Program-made: the position numbers and the translations under genes
NCBI GenBank assembly: GCA_029432795.1
Contig: JARNMJ010000003.1
Coordinates: 104,028 to 168,027 of the forward strand
Origin: Pontiellaceae bacterium B12219
Lineage (GTDB): Bacteria; Verrucomicrobiota; Kiritimatiellia; Kiritimatiellales; Pontiellaceae
Reading direction: 5' to 3'
Length of the DNA stretch: 64,000 bases
Notes under the pieces: generated by a model
Database searches by the model: none
Told to the model about the DNA's origin: nothing
The model's input: the letters and a program-made list of their open reading frames with translations, nothing else
Shown here: piece by piece, positions 35,700 to 43,750 of the stretch
How the letters are laid out: every line of letters begins with the position of its first letter
Numbering within the stretch: position 1 is the stretch's first letter

Positions 35700-36249
35700 A
35701 CTCAGCATAGAAGAAAACCGTTCCGCACAGAAGTATCCGTTGCGTATTCAGGTGATGCGTGTTTTCTGGGGTGTTGGAAAAATAGTATTCCGTTGTATTC
35801 CCCGGCCTTTGTACGCCCCGAGACGATTTTTACTGCGTTGCTTTGGTGCAACGGTCGGAAAAAATGTAAACATCGCCAATTCCGCCTCCATTTATTTTCC
35901 CTGGAATCTGGAGATTGGAGACTGGTCTTCCATTGGGGAAGGGGCGCGTATTTATAATCTGGGAAAAATAAGCATCGGGTCGCTGTCAACCATTTCGCAA
36001 GGCGCTCATCTTTGCGCCGGCACGCACGATTTTTCAGCCCCGGCCACCCCCTTGCTCACACCGCCGATTAAAATTGAAAATCAGGTCTGGATTTGTGCGG
36101 ATGCTTTTGTCGGTCCTGGAATATCCGTAGGTGAAGGTGCCGTGGTTGGTGCACGTGCTGTGACTGTTAAAGATGTTGAAGCGTGGGCTGTAGTGGCGGG
36201 GAATCCTGCAAAATTTATTAAGACGAGAGAAATTAAGGGGAATGCATAA
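35692..36249 (+). CDS. Left-handed beta-helix acyltransferase, WcaF/colanic acid acetyltransferase-like
   Basis: A 185-residue hexapeptide-repeat enzyme that would O- or N-acetylate a sugar. Hexapeptide repeats run from ATVGKNVNIANSASIYF through IGDWSSIGEGARIYNLGKISIG and ISQGAHLCAGTHDF (catalytic His) to VWICADAFVGPGISVGEGAVVGARAVTVKDV and the usual AVVAGNPAKFIK end. An in-frame ORF starts further upstream at 35476, but the family begins at the ATG 35692, which overlaps the preceding gene. Confidence 0.85.
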   Translation: MNELSIEENRSAQKYPLRIQVMRVFWGVGKIVFRCIPRPLYAPRRFLLRCFGATVGKNVNIANSASIYFPWNLEIGDWSSIGEGARIYNLGKISIGSLSTISQGAHLCAGTHDFSAPATPLLTPPIKIENQVWICADAFVGPGISVGEGAVVGARAVTVKDVEAWAVVAGNPAKFIKTREIKGNA

Positions 36250-37088
36250 TGGCAGGAGTTTCTATTCTGATTCTTACCAAAGATGAAGAGATCAATATTG
36301 AGCGGTGCATTCAGTCCGTCTCGTGGTCGGATGACATCGTTGTATTTGATTCCTTCAGTACGGATCGCACGGTTGAGCTGGCTGAAAAGCTGGGAGCCCG
36401 AGTTATCCAGCGTAAGTTTGACAATTGGTCGGCGCACCAAAACTGGGGCGCTGAAAATATTAAGTACAAACACGACTGGGTTTACTACACCGATGCTGAC
36501 GAAACCTGCGATGATCAGTTGCGGGCGGAACTAGAGGCACTTCCGGAAACCTGTGGCGATCACGCGGCCTTTCAGGTGCGCCGCAAAGATTATTTCATGG
36601 GCCGCTGGCTGAAACGGTCGCAGCTTTATCCGACGTGGATTACCCGCGTATTCCGTCCGGAGAAAATCCGCTACGAACGGCTGGTAAATCCGGTGGCCGT
36701 CGTTGATGGAAAAACGGGGCACCTTGAGGGACATATTATTCACTACCCGTTTTCGCATGGGGTGGGACATTGGTTTGATCGCCATAACAAATATTCCCAG
36801 ATGGAAGCGCAGGACCTGATAGGGGAAGTGCAGGAAAAATTCCGCCCATTGGAACTTTTTTCAAGAGATGCGGCGGTCAAACGCCGCGCACTGAAAACGC
36901 TTGCGTATAAAATGCCGGGACGGCCGTTTCTCATGTTTGGTTATCTCTACTTTTTTCGCCTGGGTTTACTCGATGGCCTGCCGGGGCTCCGCTATTCTAT
37001 TATGCGTTCGATGTATGAATATATGATCGACCTGAAAGTGGCAGAACTTCGCTATAAGGAAAATAATTCCGAAGGAACAACGCTTTGA
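36249..37088 (+). CDS. Glycosyltransferase family 2, WaaE/KdtX-like
   Basis: A 279-residue GT-A enzyme: VSILILTKDEEINIERCIQSVSWSDDIVVFDSFSTDRT, followed by WVYYTDADETCDDQL with the DxD site. This is the pattern of WaaE-like transferases, in which the first transferred residue is often glucose or heptose. The C-terminal region has hydrophobic helices (PFLMFGYLYFFRLGLLDGLPG). TAATG overlap with the preceding gene; TTGA overlap with the next. Confidence 0.84.
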   Translation: MAGVSILILTKDEEINIERCIQSVSWSDDIVVFDSFSTDRTVELAEKLGARVIQRKFDNWSAHQNWGAENIKYKHDWVYYTDADETCDDQLRAELEALPETCGDHAAFQVRRKDYFMGRWLKRSQLYPTWITRVFRPEKIRYERLVNPVAVVDGKTGHLEGHIIHYPFSHGVGHWFDRHNKYSQMEAQDLIGEVQEKFRPLELFSRDAAVKRRALKTLAYKMPGRPFLMFGYLYFFRLGLLDGLPGLRYSIMRSMYEYMIDLKVAELRYKENNSEGTTL

Positions 37089-38047
37089 AAATTTTAGTTA
37101 CAGGTACCGCAGGTTTTATTGGATCAAATGTTGCGCATGCATTGCTGGATGCCGGACATGAAGTGATCGGTATTGATAATTTTAACGACTATTATTCGGT
37201 AACGCTGAAAGAGGCTCGCCATGCGAAGTTGGAAGCGAGATCGGGTTATGTGGGACTTAGAGGAGATCTGGCTGATTTAGAATTTCTGATTTCGTGTTTC
37301 AAATCTCACGCACCCGATCGGGTTTGTAATTTGGCGGCGCAGGCCGGAGTTCGCTATTCGCTTGAAAACCCGCATGCGTATGAACAGTCGAATCTGGCCG
37401 GATATCTCAATATTCTGGAGTGTTGCCGGAACTTTGAAATTGATCGGTTGGTCTATGCCTCCAGCTCCAGTGTGTATGGCGGGAATAAAAAAGTGCCGTT
37501 TTCGGAAGCGGACCCGGTAGATCATCCGGTCAGTCTGTATGCGGCTACTAAAAAGGCCAATGAACTGATGGCACATTCCTATACCCATCTCTATAAATTT
37601 CAAACGGTCGGCTTGCGATTCTTTACCGTGTACGGACCTGCGGGGCGTCCTGATATGGCCTATTGGCTTTTTTCTGAAGCGATGCTGAAGGGCAAGCCGA
37701 TCAAGGTATTTAACCACGGCGATATGAAACGCGATTTTACCTATATTGACGATGTAGTGCAGGGCGTTCTTTCCTCCTTGTTTACCGAGGGGTTGGAGCC
37801 GTACGAGATATTTAACCTAGGAAATAATCAACCAGAGCTCTTAATGGACATGATCCGGTATCTGGGAGATGCGCTTGGCATTGAACCTGAGATGGAAATG
37901 CTGCCCATGCAACCGGGAGATGTGCCCATCACCTTTGCGGACATTTCCAAGGCGCAAGCCAAACTGGGCTATAAGCCGACAACCAGTCTGAAGGAGGGGT
38001 TGGCGGACTTTGTTAAATGGTTTAAGAATTGGGGTGATGTGGCTTAA
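37085..38047 (+). CDS. UDP-glucuronate 4-epimerase-like SDR
   Basis: A 320-residue short-chain dehydrogenase/reductase interconverting UDP-glucuronate and UDP-galacturonate (family-based). TGTAGFIGSNVAHALLDAGH is the NAD-binding Rossmann motif; IDNFNDYYSVTLKEAR, AAQAGVRYSLENPHAY, SSSSVYGGNKKVPFSE and YAATKK (catalytic Tyr-x3-Lys) are typical of the capsule epimerases. TTG start overlapping the previous TGA. It fits the UDP-glucose dehydrogenase at 55971, which supplies UDP-glucuronate. Confidence 0.88.
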   Translation: MKILVTGTAGFIGSNVAHALLDAGHEVIGIDNFNDYYSVTLKEARHAKLEARSGYVGLRGDLADLEFLISCFKSHAPDRVCNLAAQAGVRYSLENPHAYEQSNLAGYLNILECCRNFEIDRLVYASSSSVYGGNKKVPFSEADPVDHPVSLYAATKKANELMAHSYTHLYKFQTVGLRFFTVYGPAGRPDMAYWLFSEAMLKGKPIKVFNHGDMKRDFTYIDDVVQGVLSSLFTEGLEPYEIFNLGNNQPELLMDMIRYLGDALGIEPEMEMLPMQPGDVPITFADISKAQAKLGYKPTTSLKEGLADFVKWFKNWGDVA

Positions 38048-38114
38048 GTGTAACAGCATCGGTTCCTCTAAATTTCTGTGTCATGTTTTTGGAGGCTCCT
38101 TCTTTGAGGTATAT

Positions 38115-39143
38115 ATGATCTTATCAGACGACATTTTAAATATTAAAAAAATTCTAGCTCAGGCTGAGGTTTCATATGAAACAGATATCGACCTTCAGAA
38201 ATTTTCCTATTTCTGTTCGGGAGGGATAGCTAAACTGATTGTTTATCCGAAGAATTTTGATGAATTGCGTTTGTTTATTGAGTATATGTGCTCAAAAAAA
38301 TTTGAATTCAAGGTCATAGGAGATACTTCTAATCTCCTTTTTCTTGATGATCTAACCTACGGAGTTTTTCTCTCTCTTAAGTATTTTTCCGAGATTCAAT
38401 ACAATGCAGAAGCAGGAGTTATCAGAGCGCAGGCGGGGGCGGGACTGCCGTTACTCTCGCGCAAGGCTTTACTGTGGAGCATAACAGGCTTTGAAAATTT
38501 TGAAGGCATTCCTGGTACCATTGGAGGGGGAATATTCATGAACGCTGGAGCCTATGGACCGGAAATAAAAGATTGTCTCATAAAAGTGTATGGAATTCAG
38601 TCTACCGGAGAGCCCTTTGAGCTTACGACTGATGAGATGCAATTTGCATATAGAGAATCGTTTATAAGTAAAAATTCAGGGAAGTACATTATTACCCATG
38701 CTGATTTCATAGCAAGAAGAGGGGAAACTCAGCGTATTTTTGACCGAATGGAATTATTACATGCTAAGCGGCACAAATATCAGGATTTTCTGTACCCAAC
38801 CTTGGGGACATTATTTGCAGGCACTGAGATATATTCAGCCATTGGTAGGAATGATAAGAAATATACTATGATGTTGAAGATTTTGGAGCGCCTATGGTTT
38901 TCAAAAAAAATCCGGCGGGAAAGGCCTATGAATAAACGAAAGTTAAATGATTTTGTTTGCCGATATTTTGGTTGGAATTTTGATATCAAACCTTTTTCAG
39001 ACAAAACAATGAATTGCTTAACGAATCGAGGGCAGCATACAGATAAATTTATCGAATATATTGAGTTATTACGGGCCCATCTACCGGAAACTGCTAGGCT
39101 AGAAAATGAAATTATCCAAGATAATCTATATGTTGATCAATAA
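38115..39143 (+). CDS. MurB-like FAD-binding protein, probably not a true MurB
   Basis: A protein of about 342 residues with the MurB FAD-binding domain: FSYFCSGGIAKLIVYPKNFDELRLF, VIGDTSNLLFLD, and GFENFEGIPGTIGGGIFMNAGAYG. YRESF carries the MurB arginine. The region of the catalytic serine (GSxFKNP in MurB) reads LGTLFAG, and the C-terminal half is diverged with an extra basic segment. It may therefore oxidise or reduce a sugar nucleotide of the locus instead of UDP-GlcNAc-enolpyruvate. TGAGG precedes the ATG at 38115; the longer ORF from 38010 overlaps the previous gene. Noticeably AT-rich compared with flanking genes. Confidence 0.72.
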   Translation: MILSDDILNIKKILAQAEVSYETDIDLQKFSYFCSGGIAKLIVYPKNFDELRLFIEYMCSKKFEFKVIGDTSNLLFLDDLTYGVFLSLKYFSEIQYNAEAGVIRAQAGAGLPLLSRKALLWSITGFENFEGIPGTIGGGIFMNAGAYGPEIKDCLIKVYGIQSTGEPFELTTDEMQFAYRESFISKNSGKYIITHADFIARRGETQRIFDRMELLHAKRHKYQDFLYPTLGTLFAGTEIYSAIGRNDKKYTMMLKILERLWFSKKIRRERPMNKRKLNDFVCRYFGWNFDIKPFSDKTMNCLTNRGQHTDKFIEYIELLRAHLPETARLENEIIQDNLYVDQ

Positions 39144-39246
39144 TTAGTCATTAGAAATGAATTATACTTTAAAGCCAATCGCTCATTGCTTCTGTTTCTA
39201 ACGTAGGTTTTGTGGAACGTTTTTGAATTTAGTTTTCTGGGGAAAA

Positions 39247-40281
39247 ATGGGTAAAGAAATAGAAAATAGGAGGTTGCTGGCTCCCGATTTTATCAAGGGT
39301 ATCGCGATAGTGTTAATGGTCTATGGGCACTTAACCATGGTTGGTACGTTTGTCGACGTTCAAAATTTAGTTACGGGATGGATCTATTCATTTCATATGC
39401 CGCTTTTTCTGATTGTTTCTGGCATGTTCTTTGCCGTTGATGGAGATCCGGTTGTCAAAGCGAAGCGGTTATCACTGCGCATCGGAATCCCTTACCTGAT
39501 CTTTATCAGCATTTATCTGTTAGGGCTTATACTGATTCAACAGGTGGGCATTTCAACTTCAAACCTACCTCCGGATTCAATCTCCTCATTTTTAGTTGCT
39601 GTATTATTTCGCCCCTATGGGGGGTATTGGTTTCTCCATTCGCTACTTTTAATACAACTTGCTTTATTGGGGGGATATTGGGTAGCTAGTTTGATGAAAA
39701 AAGAAAGCATGGATGCCGGTTGGTTTCTTGCCATTATTTTTCTGTTTGGACTTTCGGCTTTCGGCTTAGTTCAATCGAGAACAATTGCCTATTTTTTAAT
39801 TGGAATGATCATCCGTTTCGTTGCGAATAAGCGACCGAAAATTCCTCTCTTGTTAGCGTGGGGAGCAGTTCCAATTATTTTTGTTATATCATCGGTTGTA
39901 TCGAATATATCTATACTGACATTTGGGTTTGCTGAGATTACATGGTGCGTAAGTATCTTTGTTGGGCTCTATGCTGTAGGTGACCATTTTTCAAATTCTT
40001 CATGGGTACGGTTTATCGCCTGGATTGGGAGGAATTCTTTGTCGATTCTTGTTTTTCATTCTTTATTTATTGTTCTATCGAAGCCGGTCGCTGGGCCAAG
40101 CCTGCGACTTGAACCGACAGGAGTGTTATATTCCTTTGGTGCTACGTTTATCGTCACGGCGCTTTGCCTTATTTCGGCATGGAGTTGTGACAAGCTTCGA
40201 ATGAGTCGCTTCTTGTTTGCTTCCTCTCAATGCTATATTCCTTTTCGTAATACTACGAAAGAGGGGGGAACTTCATCATGA
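39247..40281 (+). CDS. Membrane acyltransferase family 3, fucose O-acetylase-like
   Basis: A 344-residue protein with about ten membrane segments. DFIKGIAIVLMVYGHLTMVG with the conserved catalytic His and FHMPLFLIVSGMFF are hallmarks of acyltransferase family 3. It would O-acylate a sugar on the outer or periplasmic side. GGGGA precedes ATG 39247; TTG 39223 is an alternative. AT-rich like the preceding gene, with which it may have been acquired. ATGA overlap with the next gene. Confidence 0.84.
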   Translation: MGKEIENRRLLAPDFIKGIAIVLMVYGHLTMVGTFVDVQNLVTGWIYSFHMPLFLIVSGMFFAVDGDPVVKAKRLSLRIGIPYLIFISIYLLGLILIQQVGISTSNLPPDSISSFLVAVLFRPYGGYWFLHSLLLIQLALLGGYWVASLMKKESMDAGWFLAIIFLFGLSAFGLVQSRTIAYFLIGMIIRFVANKRPKIPLLLAWGAVPIIFVISSVVSNISILTFGFAEITWCVSIFVGLYAVGDHFSNSSWVRFIAWIGRNSLSILVFHSLFIVLSKPVAGPSLRLEPTGVLYSFGATFIVTALCLISAWSCDKLRMSRFLFASSQCYIPFRNTTKEGGTSS

Positions 40282-41054
40282 AATTTTCAATCATAACGGC
40301 AACCTGGAATTCTGAAGCGAGCATTGCGGAAACGCAGCGCTCGTTGGCCGAACAGGATTATCCGCGCGATCAGATTGAATGGATTGTGGTCGATGGCGCT
40401 TCCTCCGATCACACAATTGAGAAAATTAAAGCCGGCGAATTTCAGCCAGATAAATTGGTCTCCGAAAAAGATAACGGTATTTACGATGCGCTGAATAAGG
40501 GCGTTCGGATGGCGACAGGCGACTTTATCGGATTTCTTCATGCTGATGATTTTTTTGCAACGGGCGGAGTGCTCCCCCGTATATCCAGTGCAATTGAGAA
40601 TTCGGGGGCGGATGCGCTCTACGGTGATTTGCAGTATGTCCGGCCGACAGGGAATGGAGACTACACGCTGGTTCGCCATTGGGAGAGCGGGATCTATTCT
40701 CGTAAAAACCTTTCCAAGGGCTGGATGCCCCCGCATCCGTCTCTTTACTTAAAGCGCGATATTTATGAATGCGCAAAGCTGGAAAACGGGGAGTATTTCG
40801 ATACGTCTTTTTCATGCGCTGCGGACTATGATTTCATGACGCGCATTCTCGGAATGTATGAAGTGGAACCCGCTTACCTGAAAACGGTGCTGGTTAAAAT
40901 GCGGGTCGGGGGCGTCAGCAATCGCAGCCTAAAGCACATCATTCATAAGTCTCGCGAGGATTGGGAAATAATCCGTAGGAATAAGATCGGCGGAATTCAT
41001 ACGCTGGCCTGGAAAAATCTCAGCAAACTGAAACAGTTTATCCATAAGCCTTAA
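40278..41054 (+). CDS. Glycosyltransferase family 2
   Basis: A 258-residue GT-A enzyme: FSIITATWNSEASIAETQRSLAEQDYPRDQIEWIVVDGASSDHT, EKDNGIYDALNKGVRMATGDFIGFLHADDFF (DxD), and CAADYDFMTRIL. This close-knit set of motifs is typical of WcaA-type transferases in colanic acid and O-antigen loci. GC content returns to the level of the downstream genes. Confidence 0.87.
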   Translation: MKFSIITATWNSEASIAETQRSLAEQDYPRDQIEWIVVDGASSDHTIEKIKAGEFQPDKLVSEKDNGIYDALNKGVRMATGDFIGFLHADDFFATGGVLPRISSAIENSGADALYGDLQYVRPTGNGDYTLVRHWESGIYSRKNLSKGWMPPHPSLYLKRDIYECAKLENGEYFDTSFSCAADYDFMTRILGMYEVEPAYLKTVLVKMRVGGVSNRSLKHIIHKSREDWEIIRRNKIGGIHTLAWKNLSKLKQFIHKP

Positions 41055-41089
41055 AATCAAACGGCCTGTTCCGGGCAACTTTTACGATT

Positions 41090-43750
41090 ATGACAAGCGT
41101 TAAACCATCCAGCGTAGCCTATTCTCAACAACGAACTGACCTTCTCGTCTCAGAGGCGGCAGCCCTTCATCCGGATAAAATCGCAGTGTGTTTCGGAAAG
41201 GATCAGCTGACCTATCGTCAGCTGGATGAAGCGGCCAATGGCATTGCTTCGACCTTGCTCGAAAAAGGCGTCAAACCGGGCGATCTGATCGGAATCTTCA
41301 TGGAGCGCGCGGCCCTTATGCCGGTTGCGATGCTCGGGGTGTTGAGATCCGGAGCTGCGTATGTGCCGATGGACCCGGCATATCCGGCGCAGCGGATTCA
41401 ATGGATGGTGGAAGACGCCACCATGCAGCTCATTCTCACGGATGTCACACATGAAGAAACCGTTCGTGGATTCGGTGTTGAACCGATCATTACTGCAGCG
41501 GTGAAACCTTCTTCAGTTTGTCCGTTGCCGGAATCCAATCTGGATGATCTGGCCTATGTCATCTTCACCTCCGGCTCAACCGGCCGACCGAAAGGTGTGC
41601 AGATTCCGCATCGGGCCCTGACCAATTTTCTGGTTTCGATGCAACAGGTTCCCGGAATGACCGCTGAGGATGTGCTGTTGGCGGTTACCACTCTTTCGTT
41701 TGATATTGCAGGTTTGGAAATGTTTCTTCCGCTCATTGCCGGCGGTCGTTTAGTGATTGCCTCCAAAGAAATGGCGATGGATGGAAATGCGATTTTAAAA
41801 ATGCTGGAAGACGACTCGGTTACCATCATGCAGGCCACACCGGTCACGTGGAAGCTGATGCTGGCGGCGGGGTGGACGTCATCACCCAATTTGAAAGTTC
41901 TCTGCGGAGGGGAAGCCTTCCCGCGTGATCTGGCCAATACGCTGGTTCCGAAGGCTGGAAGTGTCTGGAATATGTATGGCCCGACGGAAACCACCATCTG
42001 GTCCACCTGCGATCAGGTTTCCATTGAAGAAGGTTCCGTGAGCGTCGGACATCCGATTGCGAATACGACGGTTTATATCGTCGATGAAAATCTGAACCCG
42101 GTTCCGGATGGAACGGAAGGTGAGTTGGTCATTGGCGGCGATGGACTGGCGATCGGTTATCTGGATAATCCGGAAATGACCGCCGAAAAGTTTACTGCGC
42201 TCGGCGGTTCCAATGAACGGATCTACCGCACGGGCGACCTTGCGCGTTATATGCCCGATGGCCGGTTGGAATGTCTCGGGCGCATTGATCATCAGATTAA
42301 ACTTCGCGGTTTCCGTATTGAGCTCGGTGAAATCGAGTCTGCTCTGCGGGCGCACGAACAGGTGTCCGATGCCGCCGTGACGCTTTACGATAAAGACGAC
42401 AATCCACGGTTGGCCGCCTTCATCATTTTAGAGTCTGCGCAATCCGAAAATCCTGCTCCGGTTTTACAGGCCTGGCTGAAAGAGCGATTGCCGCAATACA
42501 TGGTTCCTTCCGGTTTTACGGTGCTCGAATCGTTTCCGCTCACGCCGAATGGAAAGCTGGACCGCAAAGCCTTGCCCGATCCGGATCCGGGAAGTTTCCA
42601 AACCTTGGAAGGGGATACGGACTATCAATCCGAATCGGAAGTCCGCCTCGCCGAAATCTGGCAGGAGCTGCTCGGGATTGAAGCCGTGCCGCGGGATATC
42701 GATTTCTTTGAACTCGGCGGCGATTCTATTCGCGCCGCACAAATGTTCATGAAGATTAAAGACCGGTTCGAGCTGGATCTGACGCTGGCCGTTTTGGTGC
42801 AGGCCTCAACGATTGAAGCTCTGGCGCAGTGTATTGACCGCGGCGGCATCGACGATCTTTCGGACTTCCGGTCGCTTCAGCGTATTCAGGCGGGCAAGCC
42901 CGAGGAAGTGCCGATGTTCTGGGTGCACGGCGGAGATGGACATGTTTTGATCTTTCGTTTTTTTGCGGAAAACCTGGGGGGCGATGTGCCGGTTTATGCC
43001 TTCCAATGGACGGGAATGGACGGCGGGCGCGGCGAAGCAACCATTATGGAAATGGCGGAAGCTTATCGCGATGAACTGCTGCGTTTTCACCCCAAGTCAT
43101 CCGGTCCAATCCGATTGGGCGGATTCTGTGTGGGCGGGCTCGTTGCCGTTGAACTGGCGAAAATGCTGAAACAGGCCGGGCTCGAAGTCATCGATCCGCT
43201 CATCATTGTTGGTGCGCCGAATCACGGCGCAAAATGCCATGTACGCTCGGAACCGGAAAAGTCGCCCGCGGACTTCAATAGAATGCTGGCGAATATGGAA
43301 GAGCTCAAAATTGTCGATGATGCAGAAGTGCCGTGGAATTATGTTCGGCCGGAACCTCCTCCCGGATTGGTGGGAAAGATTAAACAGCTTCCAATCTATG
43401 GAAAAGCGCGACGCTGGCGGACCGAGAATCGGTTGAAGCGTATCGGGGAACAGGCACGTTCCGGCGAAATAATTGATGTTGCCACCCGGCAGTGGTACTG
43501 CGGGCAAACCGCGGTTGTTGCCATGATCCATCATCAGAACCAACCCTATGATGGCGACCTGCTGTATTTCCGTTCCGGCGTTTGCCATGGGGAAGCCATG
43601 GGACTCTGGGGATGGTGGGACAGCCCGTATATGGGATTTGAAGAGCTGTGCGAAGGAACCTTTGAGGGCTTTGTGATTGGCGGTGCGCATGAAGATGTGT
43701 TGCGCCGGCCGGAAGTGGCTCAAAAGATAAGGGAACGTTTTAATGGCTGA
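41090..43750 (+). CDS. NRPS-like single-module protein A-PCP-TE (1), Cys-nucleophile thioesterase
   Basis: An 886-residue protein with an adenylation domain at about 15-510 (FTSGSTGRPKG, YGPTETT, YRTGDLAR, NGKLDRKAL), a carrier domain at about 525-600 (LGGDS, phosphopantetheine Ser 546) and an alpha/beta-hydrolase thioesterase at about 610-885. The specificity pocket read by eye is D-I-L-Q-C-G-M-I-W-K, close to known glycine signatures. The thioesterase elbow is GGFCVGG, so Cys680 replaces Ser; the terminal GGAHEDVL gives the His, while the usual Asp position (IIVGAPN) has Gly. There is no condensation domain. First of three tandem paralogues; it overlaps the next by 8 bp. Proposed role: load one amino acid and pass it to an acceptor of the glycan locus. 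Confidence 0.88.
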   Translation: MTSVKPSSVAYSQQRTDLLVSEAAALHPDKIAVCFGKDQLTYRQLDEAANGIASTLLEKGVKPGDLIGIFMERAALMPVAMLGVLRSGAAYVPMDPAYPAQRIQWMVEDATMQLILTDVTHEETVRGFGVEPIITAAVKPSSVCPLPESNLDDLAYVIFTSGSTGRPKGVQIPHRALTNFLVSMQQVPGMTAEDVLLAVTTLSFDIAGLEMFLPLIAGGRLVIASKEMAMDGNAILKMLEDDSVTIMQATPVTWKLMLAAGWTSSPNLKVLCGGEAFPRDLANTLVPKAGSVWNMYGPTETTIWSTCDQVSIEEGSVSVGHPIANTTVYIVDENLNPVPDGTEGELVIGGDGLAIGYLDNPEMTAEKFTALGGSNERIYRTGDLARYMPDGRLECLGRIDHQIKLRGFRIELGEIESALRAHEQVSDAAVTLYDKDDNPRLAAFIILESAQSENPAPVLQAWLKERLPQYMVPSGFTVLESFPLTPNGKLDRKALPDPDPGSFQTLEGDTDYQSESEVRLAEIWQELLGIEAVPRDIDFFELGGDSIRAAQMFMKIKDRFELDLTLAVLVQASTIEALAQCIDRGGIDDLSDFRSLQRIQAGKPEEVPMFWVHGGDGHVLIFRFFAENLGGDVPVYAFQWTGMDGGRGEATIMEMAEAYRDELLRFHPKSSGPIRLGGFCVGGLVAVELAKMLKQAGLEVIDPLIIVGAPNHGAKCHVRSEPEKSPADFNRMLANMEELKIVDDAEVPWNYVRPEPPPGLVGKIKQLPIYGKARRWRTENRLKRIGEQARSGEIIDVATRQWYCGQTAVVAMIHHQNQPYDGDLLYFRSGVCHGEAMGLWGWWDSPYMGFEELCEGTFEGFVIGGAHEDVLRRPEVAQKIRERFNG
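42596..42610. repeat. TTCCAA-N3-TTGGAA, perfect, spacer ACC
   Basis: In NRPS-like gene 1 at the A-PCP linker, read as FQTLE. Confidence 0.85.
43389..43403. repeat. Palindrome copy with one mismatch
   Basis: TTCCAA-TCT-ATGGAA in the thioesterase region of NRPS-like gene 1, read as LPIYGK. Confidence 0.65.
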
